Assembly: GCA_947069175.1 (NCBI GenBank)
Contig: CAMTDV010000013.1
Location: 31,323,725-31,387,724 of the forward strand
DNA from: Scalesia atractyloides
Taxonomy: Eukaryota > Streptophyta > Magnoliopsida > Asterales > Asteraceae
DNA length: 64,000 bases
Direction of reading: 5' to 3'
The position numbers and the translations under genes were made by a program. The number at the start of each line of letters is the position of its first letter. The first letter of the stretch is position 1. A model generated the notes under the pieces. The model worked only from the letters and a program-made list of their open reading frames with translations. It did not search any database and was not told where the DNA came from. Shown piece after piece: positions 48,126-59,296 of the stretch.

Positions 48126-48450
48126 GCGACTGGTTTGATTTTTGTGATATGTTAGCACTCGTTTTTCTGTTAGTTTATCGATTCTTTGGTGATATACTTT
48201 TATTAATTTTTTTAGCTATTAGTTTATCAATCTTTCCATCAAATCAATCATATATACATAATTCCTTAACCATGATTTCTTAATCGATACAAATATGAAA
48301 TGCAATATGCTGAACATTATAAATTTGCTAACAAAATTACAACGATAAACATTAATCGATAAAAAATAAACATTCAAAATTTGTAACAATAATTACAAGA
48401 TTTGTTCCTGAGGATCTCTCTTGACAATGTTTTTTTATAATTTTTCTTTG

Positions 48451-48619
48451 CTTTGTAGGAGGGAAGATGGGTGCTTCTCTCCATAGGGCATACAAGACAC
48501 AGGTTATTGGCGGGAGCCCGCTATATTTAACATATAAAGTTTTTTATACGTTAAATATGGCGGGCTGCCGCGAATCTTGTATGCCCTAGGAGAGAAACAC
48601 CTATTTCCCCCTACAAAGA
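48451..48619. repeat. Large fold-back repeat, arms about 80 bp
   Basis: The left arm (48451-48531) and right arm (48551-48619) are complementary with few mismatches: CTTTGTAGG/CCTACAAAG at the outside, CATAGGGCATACAAGA / TCTTGTATGCCCTA in the middle, ATATTTAAC/GTTAAATAT next to the loop (48532-48550). A transcript would form a long hairpin. This could be a fold-back MITE or a source of small RNAs. No target duplication identified. Confidence 0.7.
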
Positions 48620-49257
48620 TGAAACGTGTGGCTTGTAGAAGGTTACTTGCGGGTTTCTTAAGTCATCTGCTATATTATACTACGCTACGGGCTTCCCCCT
48701 CAAGATGATTTTGAGGTTGTTGAACTTTTTAAGGTACAACATAGAAGCGTATGCCTGAAAAGAATCGTAAATATATTGTGATTACACCAAATTAAAAACA
48801 TGTTGTACAGATGTAAGTTTTGAGAAAAAAAATAATCACCCTTAACGAATGAAGAAGGCGGTATGAAGAAGGCCTTCGTCATTGAGCCATAAGTTGTATA
48901 GGATTATCTTTGTCCGTGTGAACCGATGTCTTCAAACTGAAAATACAAGCAAACAAGTGTTGCATAGCAAGTTGATATAGTATACGTCATCGAACAAATT
49001 CATTATAGAACAGAAACAAACCTGTTGGATCAGGTCATCATTGAAGCGAATGGTGACCATTCAAGAATTGTCTTTAAGTTAGACAACCAGTCCTCTTGAG
49101 CATCGTATGTTATAGGATCTGGCCGGTTCTTCGAGATATCGAAATCAATCTACAATAAAGATTCTACAGAAGTATAAAAAAAAATATAAACTAAAGTATA
49201 AAATAGCCAAAATAAACAAAAACATAAGGAAAAGATCATGTATTTACCGTTTGGACG
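48620..49257 (-). other. Possible exon relic, unrecognised
   Basis: On the minus strand, 49155-49040 can be read as a short peptide (DFDISKNRPDPITYDAQEDW, then LSNLKTILEWSPF) with codon use unlike the surrounding AT-rich DNA. It ends at a stop. I do not recognise the family. It may be a captured gene piece like the aminotransferase fragment to its right, or chance. Nothing else is supportable in this stretch. Confidence 0.25.
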
Positions 49258-49440
49258 ATAACATCATCCAGTCCGGTTCTGCGTCGAAGAATCAAACAAC
49301 ATTAAAATAGCACCCATTCCGAGATGAACGGCTGAAAACCATCGTTGCGGCTGCGCCCGTTTTTAGCCGTTCATCTCGGAATGGATGTTGTTTTAACGCT
49401 GTCCGGTTCTTCTACGCAGAATCGGTCAGGATGATGTTAT
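49258..49440. repeat. Fold-back repeat, arms about 80 bp
   Basis: Left arm 49258-49338 and right arm 49360-49440 are inverted copies (ATAACATCATCC at the ends, CCATTCCGAGATGAACGGCT near the loop), roughly four-fifths identical. The loop (49339-49359) contains GTTGCGGCTGCGCCCG, nearly the same as CTTGCGGCTGCGCTCG at 49454-49469 just outside the element. Confidence 0.75.
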
Positions 49441-49454
49441 TTTTTATTATTATC

Positions 49455-49608
49455 TTGCGGCTGCGCTCGCTGTGGCTCCAATAGTACCGGCAGTTCCACC
49501 ATGATAAGCGTTTCTCAAAGCAACCATCACAAGATTACCACTGTACAGTCGTGCCATCAGCATAGCCAGCTCATTTGCTGCGGTTCCAGAATTGACAAAA
49601 TACACCAC
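49455..49608 (-). pseudogene. Exon fragment of alanine-glyoxylate aminotransferase 2-like gene
   Basis: On the minus strand the 154-bp stretch reads VVYFVNSGTAANELAMLMAR, then LYSGNLVMVALRNAYHGGTAGTIG. This is the class-III PLP-dependent aminotransferase signature around SGTEANE and AYHGG, and most resembles plant mitochondrial alanine-glyoxylate aminotransferase 2 (photorespiratory type). A GCAG acceptor precedes it at 49609-49612, so it looks like one exon with part of its intron. The Glu of SGTEANE is Ala here. No other exon of the gene is visible, so it is a captured or duplicated fragment. Confidence 0.7.
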
Positions 49609-49639
49609 CTGCTATATAAATCTTACATTATTATAATAT

Positions 49640-49998
49640 AAAATTTTAAAATATTAAGCAACAGGTTATTGTAACATAGAACCTAATGACACTTCTAGAT
49701 CTTAGCTTTTAATGGTGCTTTAATTTGTATTTAGAAATTAATCATGTAATAGAATAATCAAAATCAGCTAATCATTAAAAAAAAAGCAAAATGACCCCTA
49801 ATAATCAGAACCATATATAAGAAAAAAATTATAACATTATTGGTTTTTCTTAAAAACGATTCCAATTTTCTTTTAATTTAATTATGTAAAGTAATGGAAG
49901 ACTTAAAAGTTTAAGGTTGAAGTTTCAAAGCTCCAATACCATTTGGAAGTTGAAACCAAAAGATGATTTGAAAAAGCCAGTAACTAATATTGACGAAT
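49640..49998. other. AT-rich non-coding DNA
   Basis: I see nothing in it beyond A/T runs. Confidence 0.4.
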
Positions 49999-52010
49999 TA
50001 AGGCCACTCGGGGAGCTCCGTTATCGATCGAGAATCACACGTTACACCATGTGAAACACCACCGCCGGTTGTATCGAGCACGCATGGACTTCATGACGCA
50101 TTGTGATGATCACGCGTTGTAATTTCAAAAAAAATCGACCGTTGGAACTTGACCATTTGATGGGTTGTTTTATATATATACACAAATCAATTTTTTAAAA
50201 TACCAAATACAATCTCCCAACAAAAAAAAAAACATTCTTTCAAACTACAAAAAAAATTCAATCCAACCCAAAATGGAAGGTTAAAGCAAACGAGGTTTGG
50301 GTTCGAAGAAAAAACACGTACGACCAAAGGTTCGACCTAATCTTGGCGAGCCGGCTAGATTTCGGTTGTAAGACGAACCCGACCAAATCCCGTCATTTCA
50401 AAACCAACCGTTTCCCAACCAACCCTTTCAAACCCAACAATTTCCACCATTTCAAACCCAACAATATCAAAACCAACCTTTCATTCGACCATATTAACCT
50501 CAACAATTTCAAACACAACCGTTTCAAACCCACCATTTCAACCTCGACCCACTAGAAGATAAGAATGCCATTCACCAATTCGCCTGTGCATACTGCGAAC
50601 CACAACAATAACTTGATGACGACGACGATAGTGGACCGCTTCAAGAAGAAGAAGAAGAAGATCAAGAAGTTGAAATCGTCCCAACAACTGTTTGGAGACC
50701 GTGGACGAGTGAGGAGGATGTCGCCTTGGTCAAGGCATACTTGCACACCTCCGAAAACAAAAAAAAACATTCGAATGAACAAAGAAGAGACTTGTTTTGG
50801 AGACAAGTTATCTCTTATTTTGGCAAACTTCCCATTTCGACCGAATGAAAACATGGATCAAATGACTTCAAAGTGGGGAGATCTAAACCGAAAAATGAGT
50901 AAATTTAACGCTTGTTTCATTCAATTGGTATGTTTTTTTTAACTTTTCTCTATATGTTTTTTTATTTCTTTAAAAACAAAACAGTTTTCTTTTAAAACGA
51001 AAACTGTTATTTTTTAGAAAAAAACTGAAAACTGTTTTTTAAAACATAAAACTGTTACTAAAAAAACAAAAAAAAACGTTTTTATTTTTTTTAAAGAAAA
51101 CTGTTTTTTATCTTGTTTTATAAAATAGTTTCTTTTATATTTTTTGTAGTCCCGAAATCCGCAAAGCGGAGCGAGCGAGACGACTATCATAAAAAACGCC
51201 TTAGAAGACTATTTCCGAACATACAAGTATAAAACTTTTACACACATGGCGGCATTGGAGGTTGCTAGACATCACCCGAAGTGGGAGCCGGTTGGCTTGT
51301 TGAACATGCATGGGCCAATGGCTCCAACGAGAAGAGGAGGTTCCAAAAGATCAAAAACTTCTGAGTCCGGAAACTACACTACTTCAGAGTCCGGTAACAT
51401 GCCCCAAATGAATTTGAACAAACAACCCGATGATGAACCAAATCAAGACGATACACCCACGAGGCCGCACCACAAGAAAAGTGGTGATTCATCAAGTAGA
51501 GGAAAGGAAGCGGTAGCGGAGTCCATCACCGAATTTAAAGAGGCTAAATTGGTGGAAATTGCGGAATTCAAAGAAAGAAGAGAAAAACTTGTGGTGACAA
51601 AACTTTAACGTGAGGAGACGTATATTAGACACTTGAGCGCAAAAGAAAAAAATAGTGATTTAAATGTCTTGTTACAACCGCACGATACTCTCGACGAACC
51701 GTATAAATCGATCGTACTTCAACACAAACGCGAGATATGTGAAAAGTGGGATTGGGAGATGCCGTAGATTCTTTAGGTTTTTTTTAGTTTACGGTGTTTA
51801 TTTTTTTATTTTGTAATTTAGATTTATTTAAATGAAATTTATAATTTTATTGTTAATTTATAATTTAAAAATAAAAAAATCATCACTAGTGATGGCCATT
51901 TCCACTAAAATCCATCACTAGTGATAAAATAAAGTTCGATGACATAGCGAAATTTGATTGAATCTTATGAGTAATGGAATTTCATCACTAATGCAGTGCC
52001 GTAATAAACA
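49999..52010 (+). mobile_element. PIF/Harbinger element remnant with ORF1 only
   Basis: After TAA (49999-50001), the typical 3-bp Harbinger target site, sequence begins GGCCACTCGGGGAG, the right kind of terminus. It contains an ORF1-type pseudogene and, near 51890-51990, repeated ATCACTAGTGAT words. I could not find the matching right inverted repeat or any DDE transposase ORF. The right end given is approximate. Confidence 0.55.
50343..51767 (+). pseudogene. Harbinger ORF1-type SANT/Myb-like protein
   Basis: ORF1 of PIF/Harbinger elements is a DNA-binding partner of the transposase. Here the N-terminus is Phe/Gln/Pro-rich (FQTQQFPPFQTQQ, 50400-50540, with stops), then an acidic run. The SANT-like domain is WRPWTSEEDVALVKAYLHTS...RRDLFWRQV (about 50690-50815), with a frameshift near 50830 before DQMTSKWGDLNRKMSKFN. 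A 222-bp intron with GTATG and TTTTTGTAG borders (50928-51149) follows. The second exon continues NPQSGASE...FTHMAALEVARHHPKW, then SKRSKTSESGNY and a charged helix, with a TAA at 51606-51608. It ends at TAG 51765. The NAM-associated/GST-like names often given to host homologues refer to this domain. Dead copy. Confidence 0.75.
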
Positions 52011-52768
52011 TGAGTATTTCAATCCAGTGTTGTCTCTCTTCTGATTTGTCATTGTCAATCTAACTGAGGAGTTTTACCAGATCACATATTGTGATTATGA
52101 GAAGTGAGTAAATAAGATTAAATCTTAAAATTTATTTTACTAAAATATAGCGTATGAGTACATTGGTTTACCGTACGTCATGCCAGAAATTCTGGATAAA
52201 AAGTTAAACAAAAAAGGTATCCGTGGACAACAACTATTCATCTTTACTTTACAAGTACAAATTTTTGGCAGATTTAAATTTCAGCATGTGTTGATTGTCA
52301 TCTTATTAGTGGTCTACATGTAAGCAATTTGTCTATCATCTGTGATAATATAAGGTTTGTCTATATTTTATCCTACTCGGTTCTTAAACACTACCAATAG
52401 CTTTGCTATGGCTTATGATTGTTGGTTGGCATAAGTTCGCGTCATCTTGAAGTTACGAGCTCATGATCAAGTTCTGTTCATCTTCATTTTGAAGCTACAG
52501 CATGCAAGTTTTCTTCAAGAAAAGCACCATCTTTGAGGCTCCTTAGCTTGTTCTTGATAACAATTTTGATAGCAATATGCTTTGCAAGTTCCCTCAGTTG
52601 AAGTTGTTTTTTATATTATTCTTAGAACAGTGTACAAATTGCATTGTTTTGGAACTATTACAACAAGTCTGTAACTTTGTAACATAATGGCAAAACATCA
52701 AATACAAATACTTTAACGTATAAAACGTACGAATTAAAGGTTTTGCTGAAAAAAACATGGTGGCTTTT
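52011..52768. other. AT-rich non-coding DNA
   Basis: No supportable gene and no clear repeat. Confidence 0.4.
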
Positions 52769-53243
52769 TTGTAATTATTTACTCGTAGAGTAATTATCAA
52801 AATTACCTTACAAATGACCTTGTAGGACAATTTTGATATTGTAGGGTAATTTGTAAAACGATCTTGTAGGGTAATTTTGTAGATTATCATAATTACTCTA
52901 CGTGGTCGCATTTTCGTAATTATTTACTCGTAGAGTAATTATCAAAATTACCTACAAATGATTTTGTAGGGTAATTTTGATATTGTAGGGTAATTTTGTA
53001 AAATGATCTTGTAAGGTAATTTTGTAGACTATCATAATTACTCTACAAATGATTTTGTAAGGTAGTTTTGATCTTTTAGGGTAATTTTGTAGAGTATCAT
53101 AATTACTCTACAAATAATCTTGTCGGGTAATTTTGTAATGTATGTAATTTTGATAATTACCCTACAAGCACATTTTACAAAATTACCCTACAAGATTTTC
53201 ATAGGGTCATTTTGATAATTAATCTACGAGGAAATAATTACAA
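52769..53243. repeat. Inverted-repeat element with internal GTAGGGTAATTTTG units
   Basis: TTGTAATTATTTACTCGTAG at the left (52769) is mirrored by CTACGAGGAAATAATTACAA at the right end (53243), about 30-40 bp of near-perfect inverted repeat. The interior is made of direct and inverted copies of GTAGGGTAATTTTGTA and ATCATAATTACTCTACAAATGAT, so it can fold over most of its length. A MITE enlarged by internal duplication is likely. The minus-strand frame at 52594-52911 is spurious. Confidence 0.65.
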
Positions 53244-54681
53244 TATCTAGCTAAGTTTTACATTATTCGACGTGTATCCCCCGTTCTAATCAAAAGCCAT
53301 AAAACGTGTAGTTAAGTATTTTTAACTGAGGAGCGCGGGAGGAAAAATAGGTGAAAGTTGAGATTGGCATGGGGAATATTTATAGATGGGATTGGCAATG
53401 GCCAATGACGTCTAGTTGAGATTATTATAGGCCAATTCCCCTTACAAAAACCAACACAATTTTTTTATATAAAACCACCTAACTAAATTTAGTGAAGAAA
53501 AACGTTACACCAGCCATATAGAAATTTTGCCTTATCAAGGTAGACAGCCAAGATTAGTCACACTAGCCAAGACGAGCTAATACGTTTGAACAAAAGCTAA
53601 GCTTATTCTACACCTTTTGAAACCATTAAAATTCAATGACTATTTTTTACGAATTTTCACATTAGTGAAAACTCTAATTATAATTAAGCTGGAAAAACGA
53701 GTGAGAGATGACACAATTTACACAAGAAGAAATAAAGTCTAGCATTCTAAATTTTATTATTTTAAAAAATAATAAAATTAGATAATGTACCTTTTATTAT
53801 GCATGTCTAATCAAGTCATGGAATGTGTTTCACTATACAATACTCTTAACCTAAAAACAATGATATGTAAGTGATGATATAAATATAAAATGCTAATATG
53901 TATCAAATAATGTTGATGTATATTAGTACTATTTATTAAATATCAACACTTTCATATGTACATATTGTATTCATATTGACCCTTTACTTCTAACAATTCT
54001 GATAGCAAGACCTATTTCTCAAGTCATAAACACATTCGGAAATCACGAGCCCTTAACTTTAATGTATTAGATTTTCTAAATTAAGACTTCACGATAGATG
54101 TATTCAATATTCAAATCATACTCCAAAAACATAGAAAAACTCATTTTTTAATTTCAAAACAAAACTAAAAACAAAATTTTCCAGTTAAACATAATTTCAA
54201 GTCAATCATAAATAAAACAGTCTTGATCAAATTTCTGGTTTAGATTCTCTTTGTTAATAGAGAATTTAAATAAATGCACTCAATATGCACTGGCGATACT
54301 AAACTACTACTAAACATGAAGATTTAAACAGCTATAAATGCAATGAACATTGAGAATATAAGACTCAAGCACCCAACGGGCAAATCTAAATATAGTGGCG
54401 ATACTAGACTACAACACATGGCCGTGGGAAATCTAGTAAGCTAATAGAGCCATCTGAATACCGGTTATCATAACAAACAACGAACAAATCACAACAACAC
54501 ACAATCACACTTTGAACTTCCATGTATTAATAACGAACTTGAAGTATTGAAAATGCACATAATACACCCCAAATTGTTTAAATGATAAAAAAGTAACTAG
54601 AAAAGATCTACTCACTGGTTGCGTTTTTGTGATTCCTTGGAATAAGCGCACGAACGAAAGAGGAACTTCAAATGGCAAAAG
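53244..54681. other. AT-rich non-coding DNA
   Basis: No coding signal and no repeat clear enough to delimit. CTATAAATGCAATG-like text near 54335 is unexceptional. Confidence 0.35.
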
Positions 54682-55147
54682 CTACCCTAAAACGTAAAAC
54701 ACAAAACCCTAAATAGATTAAATACTAAAACAAAACTAAACATTACTATTAAGTATTTTAGCTTGATTATTCGTATGTTACGTCTTGGGTCACCATTATT
54801 TCTTAGATCTCGAGAGATCCGGGCGAGGTCAGAGAGACGTCACCCATTGGAAGGTTAGGAGCTGTCCCGACAATATACCATTGCAAATATTTGAAAATGA
54901 ACGTGTAAATAAAAACTACCTTAAAACGTAAAACACAAAACCCTAAATAGATTAAATACTAAAACAAAACTAAACATTACTATTAAGTATTTTAGCTTGA
55001 TTATTCATATGTTACGTCTTGGGTCACCATCATTTCTTAGATGTCGAGAGATCTGGGCGAGGTCAGAGAGACGTCACCTATTGGAAGATCAGGAGCTGTC
55101 CCGACAATATACCATTGCAAATATTTGAAAATGATTACGTGTAAATA
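54682..55147. repeat. 234-bp tandem duplication
   Basis: The unit starting CTACCCTAAAACGTAAAACAC at 54682 is repeated from 54916 to about 55147 with only a handful of differences. Both contain TACGTCTTGGGTCACCAT and GGAGCTGTCCCGACAATAT. The close match indicates a recent event. Confidence 0.85.
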
Positions 55148-55284
55148 AATTCGTAGCAAATTTTCAAACCTAGGTTTGTTTTATTTTATTATTATACATA
55201 TGATTTATTAAATATCATAGAATAATTAATTAATTTAGAATCTGTTTAATTATAATAACTAATTAAATAAATGCTAATTTGTAT

Positions 55285-55375
55285 TAAAAAAAAGCCCCTA
55301 AAATCTGGGGAGGCTGAGTCTCGAAATCATGACCTCCGAGTTAATAGAAACATCGACCACTAGACCAAATGTTGA
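55285..55375 (-). mobile_element. tRNA-like SINE fragment
   Basis: On the minus strand, TTTGGTCTAGTGGTCGATG is a good A box (TGGTCTAGTGG), and GATTTCGAGACTC about 45 bp later is a B box. The piece ends TTTTAGGGGC and a T run. This matches the head of a pol III-transcribed SINE, apparently 3' truncated. Confidence 0.5.
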
Positions 55376-55434
55376 TTTTTGTGATTTCAGTGAAGCAGAA
55401 GTCTTTAACCACAACCTGTCGTATAAACCCAGAT

Positions 55435-55530
55435 GAATAAACAAGGCAAAAACAAAGGGGCCAGGTCGAACCCGTGACCCCTCTGTTTCCGGAGCTAAAC
55501 CTCACACCCAAACCATCAGACCTGACTTCG
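55435..55530 (-). mobile_element. Second tRNA-like SINE fragment
   Basis: On the minus strand, CTGATGGTTTGGGTGTGAGG is followed by GGGTCACGGGTTCGACCTGG, whose GGTTCGACC is a near-perfect B box. The A box is weaker than in the neighbour at 55285. It is a different SINE family or a decayed copy. Confidence 0.4.
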
Positions 55531-56608
55531 TTTTGTGCTTAATGTATGTTTTTTTAAAAGTTTTAAACTAATACCCACATCGTTATTCTTTTTTATTAAT
55601 ACATGAATCGAAAACCCTAGCCCTTTTATCTTCGAATTCAAATCACATGAAGTACTGTTCACCGAAATTGAGTTAGGGATTTTATCCAACGGTAGAAAAC
55701 AAATCAAATGATGTAATTATTACCTTCCAATGATGTGCAAAAGATAGGATAGAAAGAACTCCGGTAAGCTTGCGTCTTTCGGCGGCTTGCAAAAGGAGGA
55801 ACAATGAATGTGGGGGTGATTTCGAGTGTGGTAATCGTTCTAGGGTTCGAATAGGATCTGGATTTATACCTAGCTTGTATCATAATAGGCTTAGATTACG
55901 ACTTGATTCAGTTTACTTAGAATTCTGATCATGAAGATAGTGTTTCGGTTTTTAGCAATATTAGATGTTTTAAAAGGATCTAATAAGATTGGGTTTAAGG
56001 TCTAGATTCAAAACACCGAATAAGGAAACAAGATATCGCATTTTGGTGTCGAGTTTTAGAAGATTCGAATGCAATATTTTTTACTTTCATTGCTGCCTTA
56101 GGCGGCAACCCAATTTCAAAACAAATCTGATTTTATCGAGTGTTTTAATGGAAAACGATTAAGAAACTAGTATGATTCAAAGTTGTGGTGGAGTAGTTAG
56201 TTCTGTATTTGTTTGTTTTTTTGGATTGGTGCAGACTTGGGTTCAAGTCCCTTGGTCTTCTTTGTTTGTTTGTTATTTTTTTCTACATTTAATTACTTTA
56301 ATTTGTTGGAAAATGCAGCCCCTGTAGTTTACAAGTTACCAACAAACTCCAATAACTTGGTTAACAATATTTAACTTAGTTTCACTAATAAATTTTATAA
56401 CTTTTAAATATATTAAATTTACATATGAAATCAATGGAAATATATGAATAGATGAATAATGATTAATTCGTGAAAGGTTTCAGTTACAAGCGATTCTGGT
56501 TTTAGGACCCGTTTTTTACGTATGTTAAACAGTAGGTGCAACTTGGGTTATTGAGGCGGCTAGTATGGCAGGGTTAGGCGTAGTCACAACATAATTCTTA
56601 TTGTTGCC
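55531..56608. other. Non-coding DNA
   Basis: No gene supported. The sequence is AT-rich with no delimitable repeat. Confidence 0.35.
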
Positions 56609-56815
56609 CTACCACTTTTTGTTGCTGAAGCGAGATGATGACTCAGTTTTGGTTTCCTTGGGTCTCTCAACTGGAGCTTTGTCAGAATTACCCTTGTACC
56701 CTTTTCGCTTAAGGTATCCCAACTTGACACGATTTTCGGTGAGTTGAGCTGCTAGATGAATAGCAGCTTCAAGGGTGGCAAGGTTGTTGCTAATAACTAG
56801 GTCTTGGATTATCAC
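56609..56815 (-). pseudogene. Gypsy gag fragment
   Basis: Sixty-eight codons reading QDLVISNNLATLEAAIHLAA, then QLTENRVK, a basic stretch and a Ser/Lys-rich tail. This corresponds to the C-terminal end of the retrotransposon gag domain at 59760-59830 (TLEATMELATEVTENRI). It lacks the rest of gag and everything else, so it is a small relic. Confidence 0.65.
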
Positions 56816-56831
56816 TGGTGTTGGTGCATTA

Positions 56832-57030
56832 TGTCTATTGCCTACGTCTAGGATATGCCATTATTGTATATAGGGCTTGAACGTCAAGTGTATAAATGTT
56901 ATTGTTTATTTTATATGTTTCGTAATAGACTCGTACGAGTGAGTTACTTGACTCGTACGAGTGACTCTCTGTCACTCGTACGAGGCAGCCACTCACACGA
57001 GTTGCAGTCTCTGTTCACACACTCCAGTGC
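56832..57030 (+). repeat. Possible copia LTR fragment with CGTACGAG array
   Basis: Four CTCGTACGAG or CTCACACGAG words at 56930-57000, as in U3 of the copia LTR at 23973. The fragment may be the 5' part of the LTR whose 3' end lies at 61476, the two halves separated by gypsy remnants. The start at TGTCTATTGCC (56832) is a guess. Confidence 0.35.
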
Positions 57031-57118
57031 TATAACATCCCAAAAGTATTACAATTTATAAATAACCAAAGGCATTTGACCGAGTTACTAGAACCTCTTT
57101 AAGGAAGGGGTGGACTCG

Positions 57119-58797
57119 TAACATCCCTAAAATATAATATAACTAACATATTTTATCTTCATGATAAATATTATACACATGATTTTGATGGTGAAATTAA
57201 AGCTTAGTTAATTACTAGTTAATGACTAAGGAAACACTAGGATAGTACTTTTGTAAAATAAACAAACATTGAGGACTAATTTGGACATTTGGTAAATTAT
57301 TTAATATAAATAGGAAAATTAAACTCAAAACACAGGTTGACCAAGTGAGTGCAGAGAAAGGAAAGAAATTCTTAAACCCTAAGTTCATCAATTCCTTCAA
57401 ATTGAAAAGGAAATCATATCATAAATTAGTGCACCGGCTGAAATTAGTGATCATCCAAGCTAGGAGATCTTAAGGTATGTTGAATTTCAATGTTTAATGA
57501 TGATTATGATTTTGATGAAAACTACAAATCTCAATTCAAGCCTAAATCGTTGGGATTAGCAAATTAGAGGTGTAAATTTATCTGGGAGACAAATCCTTGA
57601 TAAAAATAGTGATCAAAGGCTATAAATTGAGTATTTGTATGATAATTGATGCTTGTGTTAGATGGGTTTTTAGGAAAGTATAGAATATATATGTTATCAT
57701 GATTAATCCGTACCTACGAAGTTGATAAATTGAAACCTTGATATGAACCGGGTCATAGTCGGACAAACTTATTTAATGTGATAAGGATGTATAGACAAAT
57801 GATGTTTTACTTATATGCTAGATGTAGCGTGCAAAATCTGTGCTTACAAGGTGTTCGATAGATTGCCTAAATAAAAGTATTATACTTGGCGATGTAAAAA
57901 TCCGAGAAGAATTATACGTATCGACCCTTGACTAAGATTGATAATTATAATAACCTTTAACATTGACCATTTAATAATTAGCCGAGTTGTTCAATATAGG
58001 CAACTCGAGTGAAAGGGCGGGTGACAAGGCTGGAGGTAACACACGACAAAAAGGAAAACTTTAAGGTATGTGACTTTACGCTTTGTAGTATTTTAATGAA
58101 TGAATAATTGTTTTTAATTATGAATAAAAGCAATGGATTTTGCTTGGATGACCCAATGGGTTAAAACAACATGAAATATGATGGTTTGGTTTAATAAAAG
58201 CGATAGATTTCGCTAAAACGGTTAAATAGGCCAAACATCATAATAAATAATGGTTTGGTTGAATAAAAGCGATGGAGTTCAATAAGACGACCAAAGGGGT
58301 CACATAACATGGTAAATGAAGGTTTGGTAGAAATAAAAGGAATGGAATTCGCTAAAACGACTAAACGGGTCTGACATCATGATATATGATGGTTTGGTTT
58401 AATAAAAGCAATAGATTTCGCTAAAACGGCTAAACAGGTCAAACATCATAATAAATGATAGTTGGGTTGAATAAAAAGCGATGGAGTTCGCTAAGACGAC
58501 CAAACGAGTCAAATAACATGGTAAACGATGGTTTGGTCGAATAAAAGCGATGGAATTTCGTTAAGACGACCAAACCAGTGAAATAATAAAAGAATAAAAG
58601 TTTGGTTAAATAAAACGATGAATTTCGTTGTGATAACCAAACAGCTCATAATTTAGTTTGTCACATATGCTATGAGGCGTATGAACAATTATTTGGATGT
58701 AAAGTTGACAAAAGGGTAAAACTGGAATTTAAGCATAAACTTAGTAATAGAAACGTAAAACATTCTAAAGTTATTCTGAGAAATTTTGGGTGTAACA
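57119..58797. repeat. Gypsy-type LTR-like block
   Basis: Begins GTAACATCCCTAAAATAT and ends TTTTGGGTGTAACA, ends that mirror each other as in the TGTAACACCC-type LTRs of plant gypsy elements. No coding content. The flanking bases do not form a clear 5-bp duplication, so the boundaries are tentative. Confidence 0.4.
58127..58640. repeat. About 69-bp tandem repeat, seven to eight units
   Basis: Each unit reads GGTTTGGTTGAATAAAAGCG ATGGAGTTCGCTAAGACGACC AAACGGGTCAAA TAACATGGTAAATGAT with variation. Alternate units (AACATCATAATAAATGAT versus AACATGGTAAATGAT) look more alike, suggesting a higher-order dimer of about 138 bp. Confidence 0.85.
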
Positions 58798-59034
58798 ATA
58801 AAATGATTATATGGATAAAGGTAGGGTTAAATGAGTTAGATTGTCGAAAATGAAGAAACGGGTCAAAATGATTTTAAATTACGATCTTGAATTTCATTAG
58901 TATAAATGCTAGAAACAAAGATACTACATGAATGGAAATGTGAATTATCATATTACGAACATTTTCTGTAAGTGTCGAGTCACAAATTAAAGTGCGGAAC
59001 ACTAAACGAGTCAAACGAAACAATAAAAATTTGC

Positions 59035-59210
59035 AGCAGCTTATGTGCTGCAGTGGATGCCGTCGGGGACGCCACTTCTGGCCGTCGCCGATGCTGTAGA
59101 ATTCTTCCGACGGTTTAATCTACTGTCTACGGTAAAATGGTGCCGACGCCATAAAATGAGAACCGTCGCCGACACAGCTTCTAGTCGTCGCCGACGCGGC
59201 CTTAAATTTC
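59035..59210. repeat. GC-rich stretch with CGTCGCCGACG palindromes
   Basis: GCCGTCGCCGATGC, CCGTCGCCGAC, GTCGTCGCCGACGCGG and related words form a GC island of about 170 bp in AT-rich DNA. CGTCGCCGACG is nearly self-complementary. It probably belongs to an LTR or leader. The frame at 59045 is incidental. Confidence 0.5.
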
Positions 59211-59296
59211 AAAATTTATACGGTTTTAAAATAAATATATATTATGTATATATTTGTTAAATTGATTACAATGTATTTCTTTTATTCAGATATATA

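Noticed and set aside
55285..55530. Functional tRNA genes suggested by A and B boxes
   Set aside because: No cloverleaf with a proper acceptor stem can be drawn; the boxes fit SINE heads instead.
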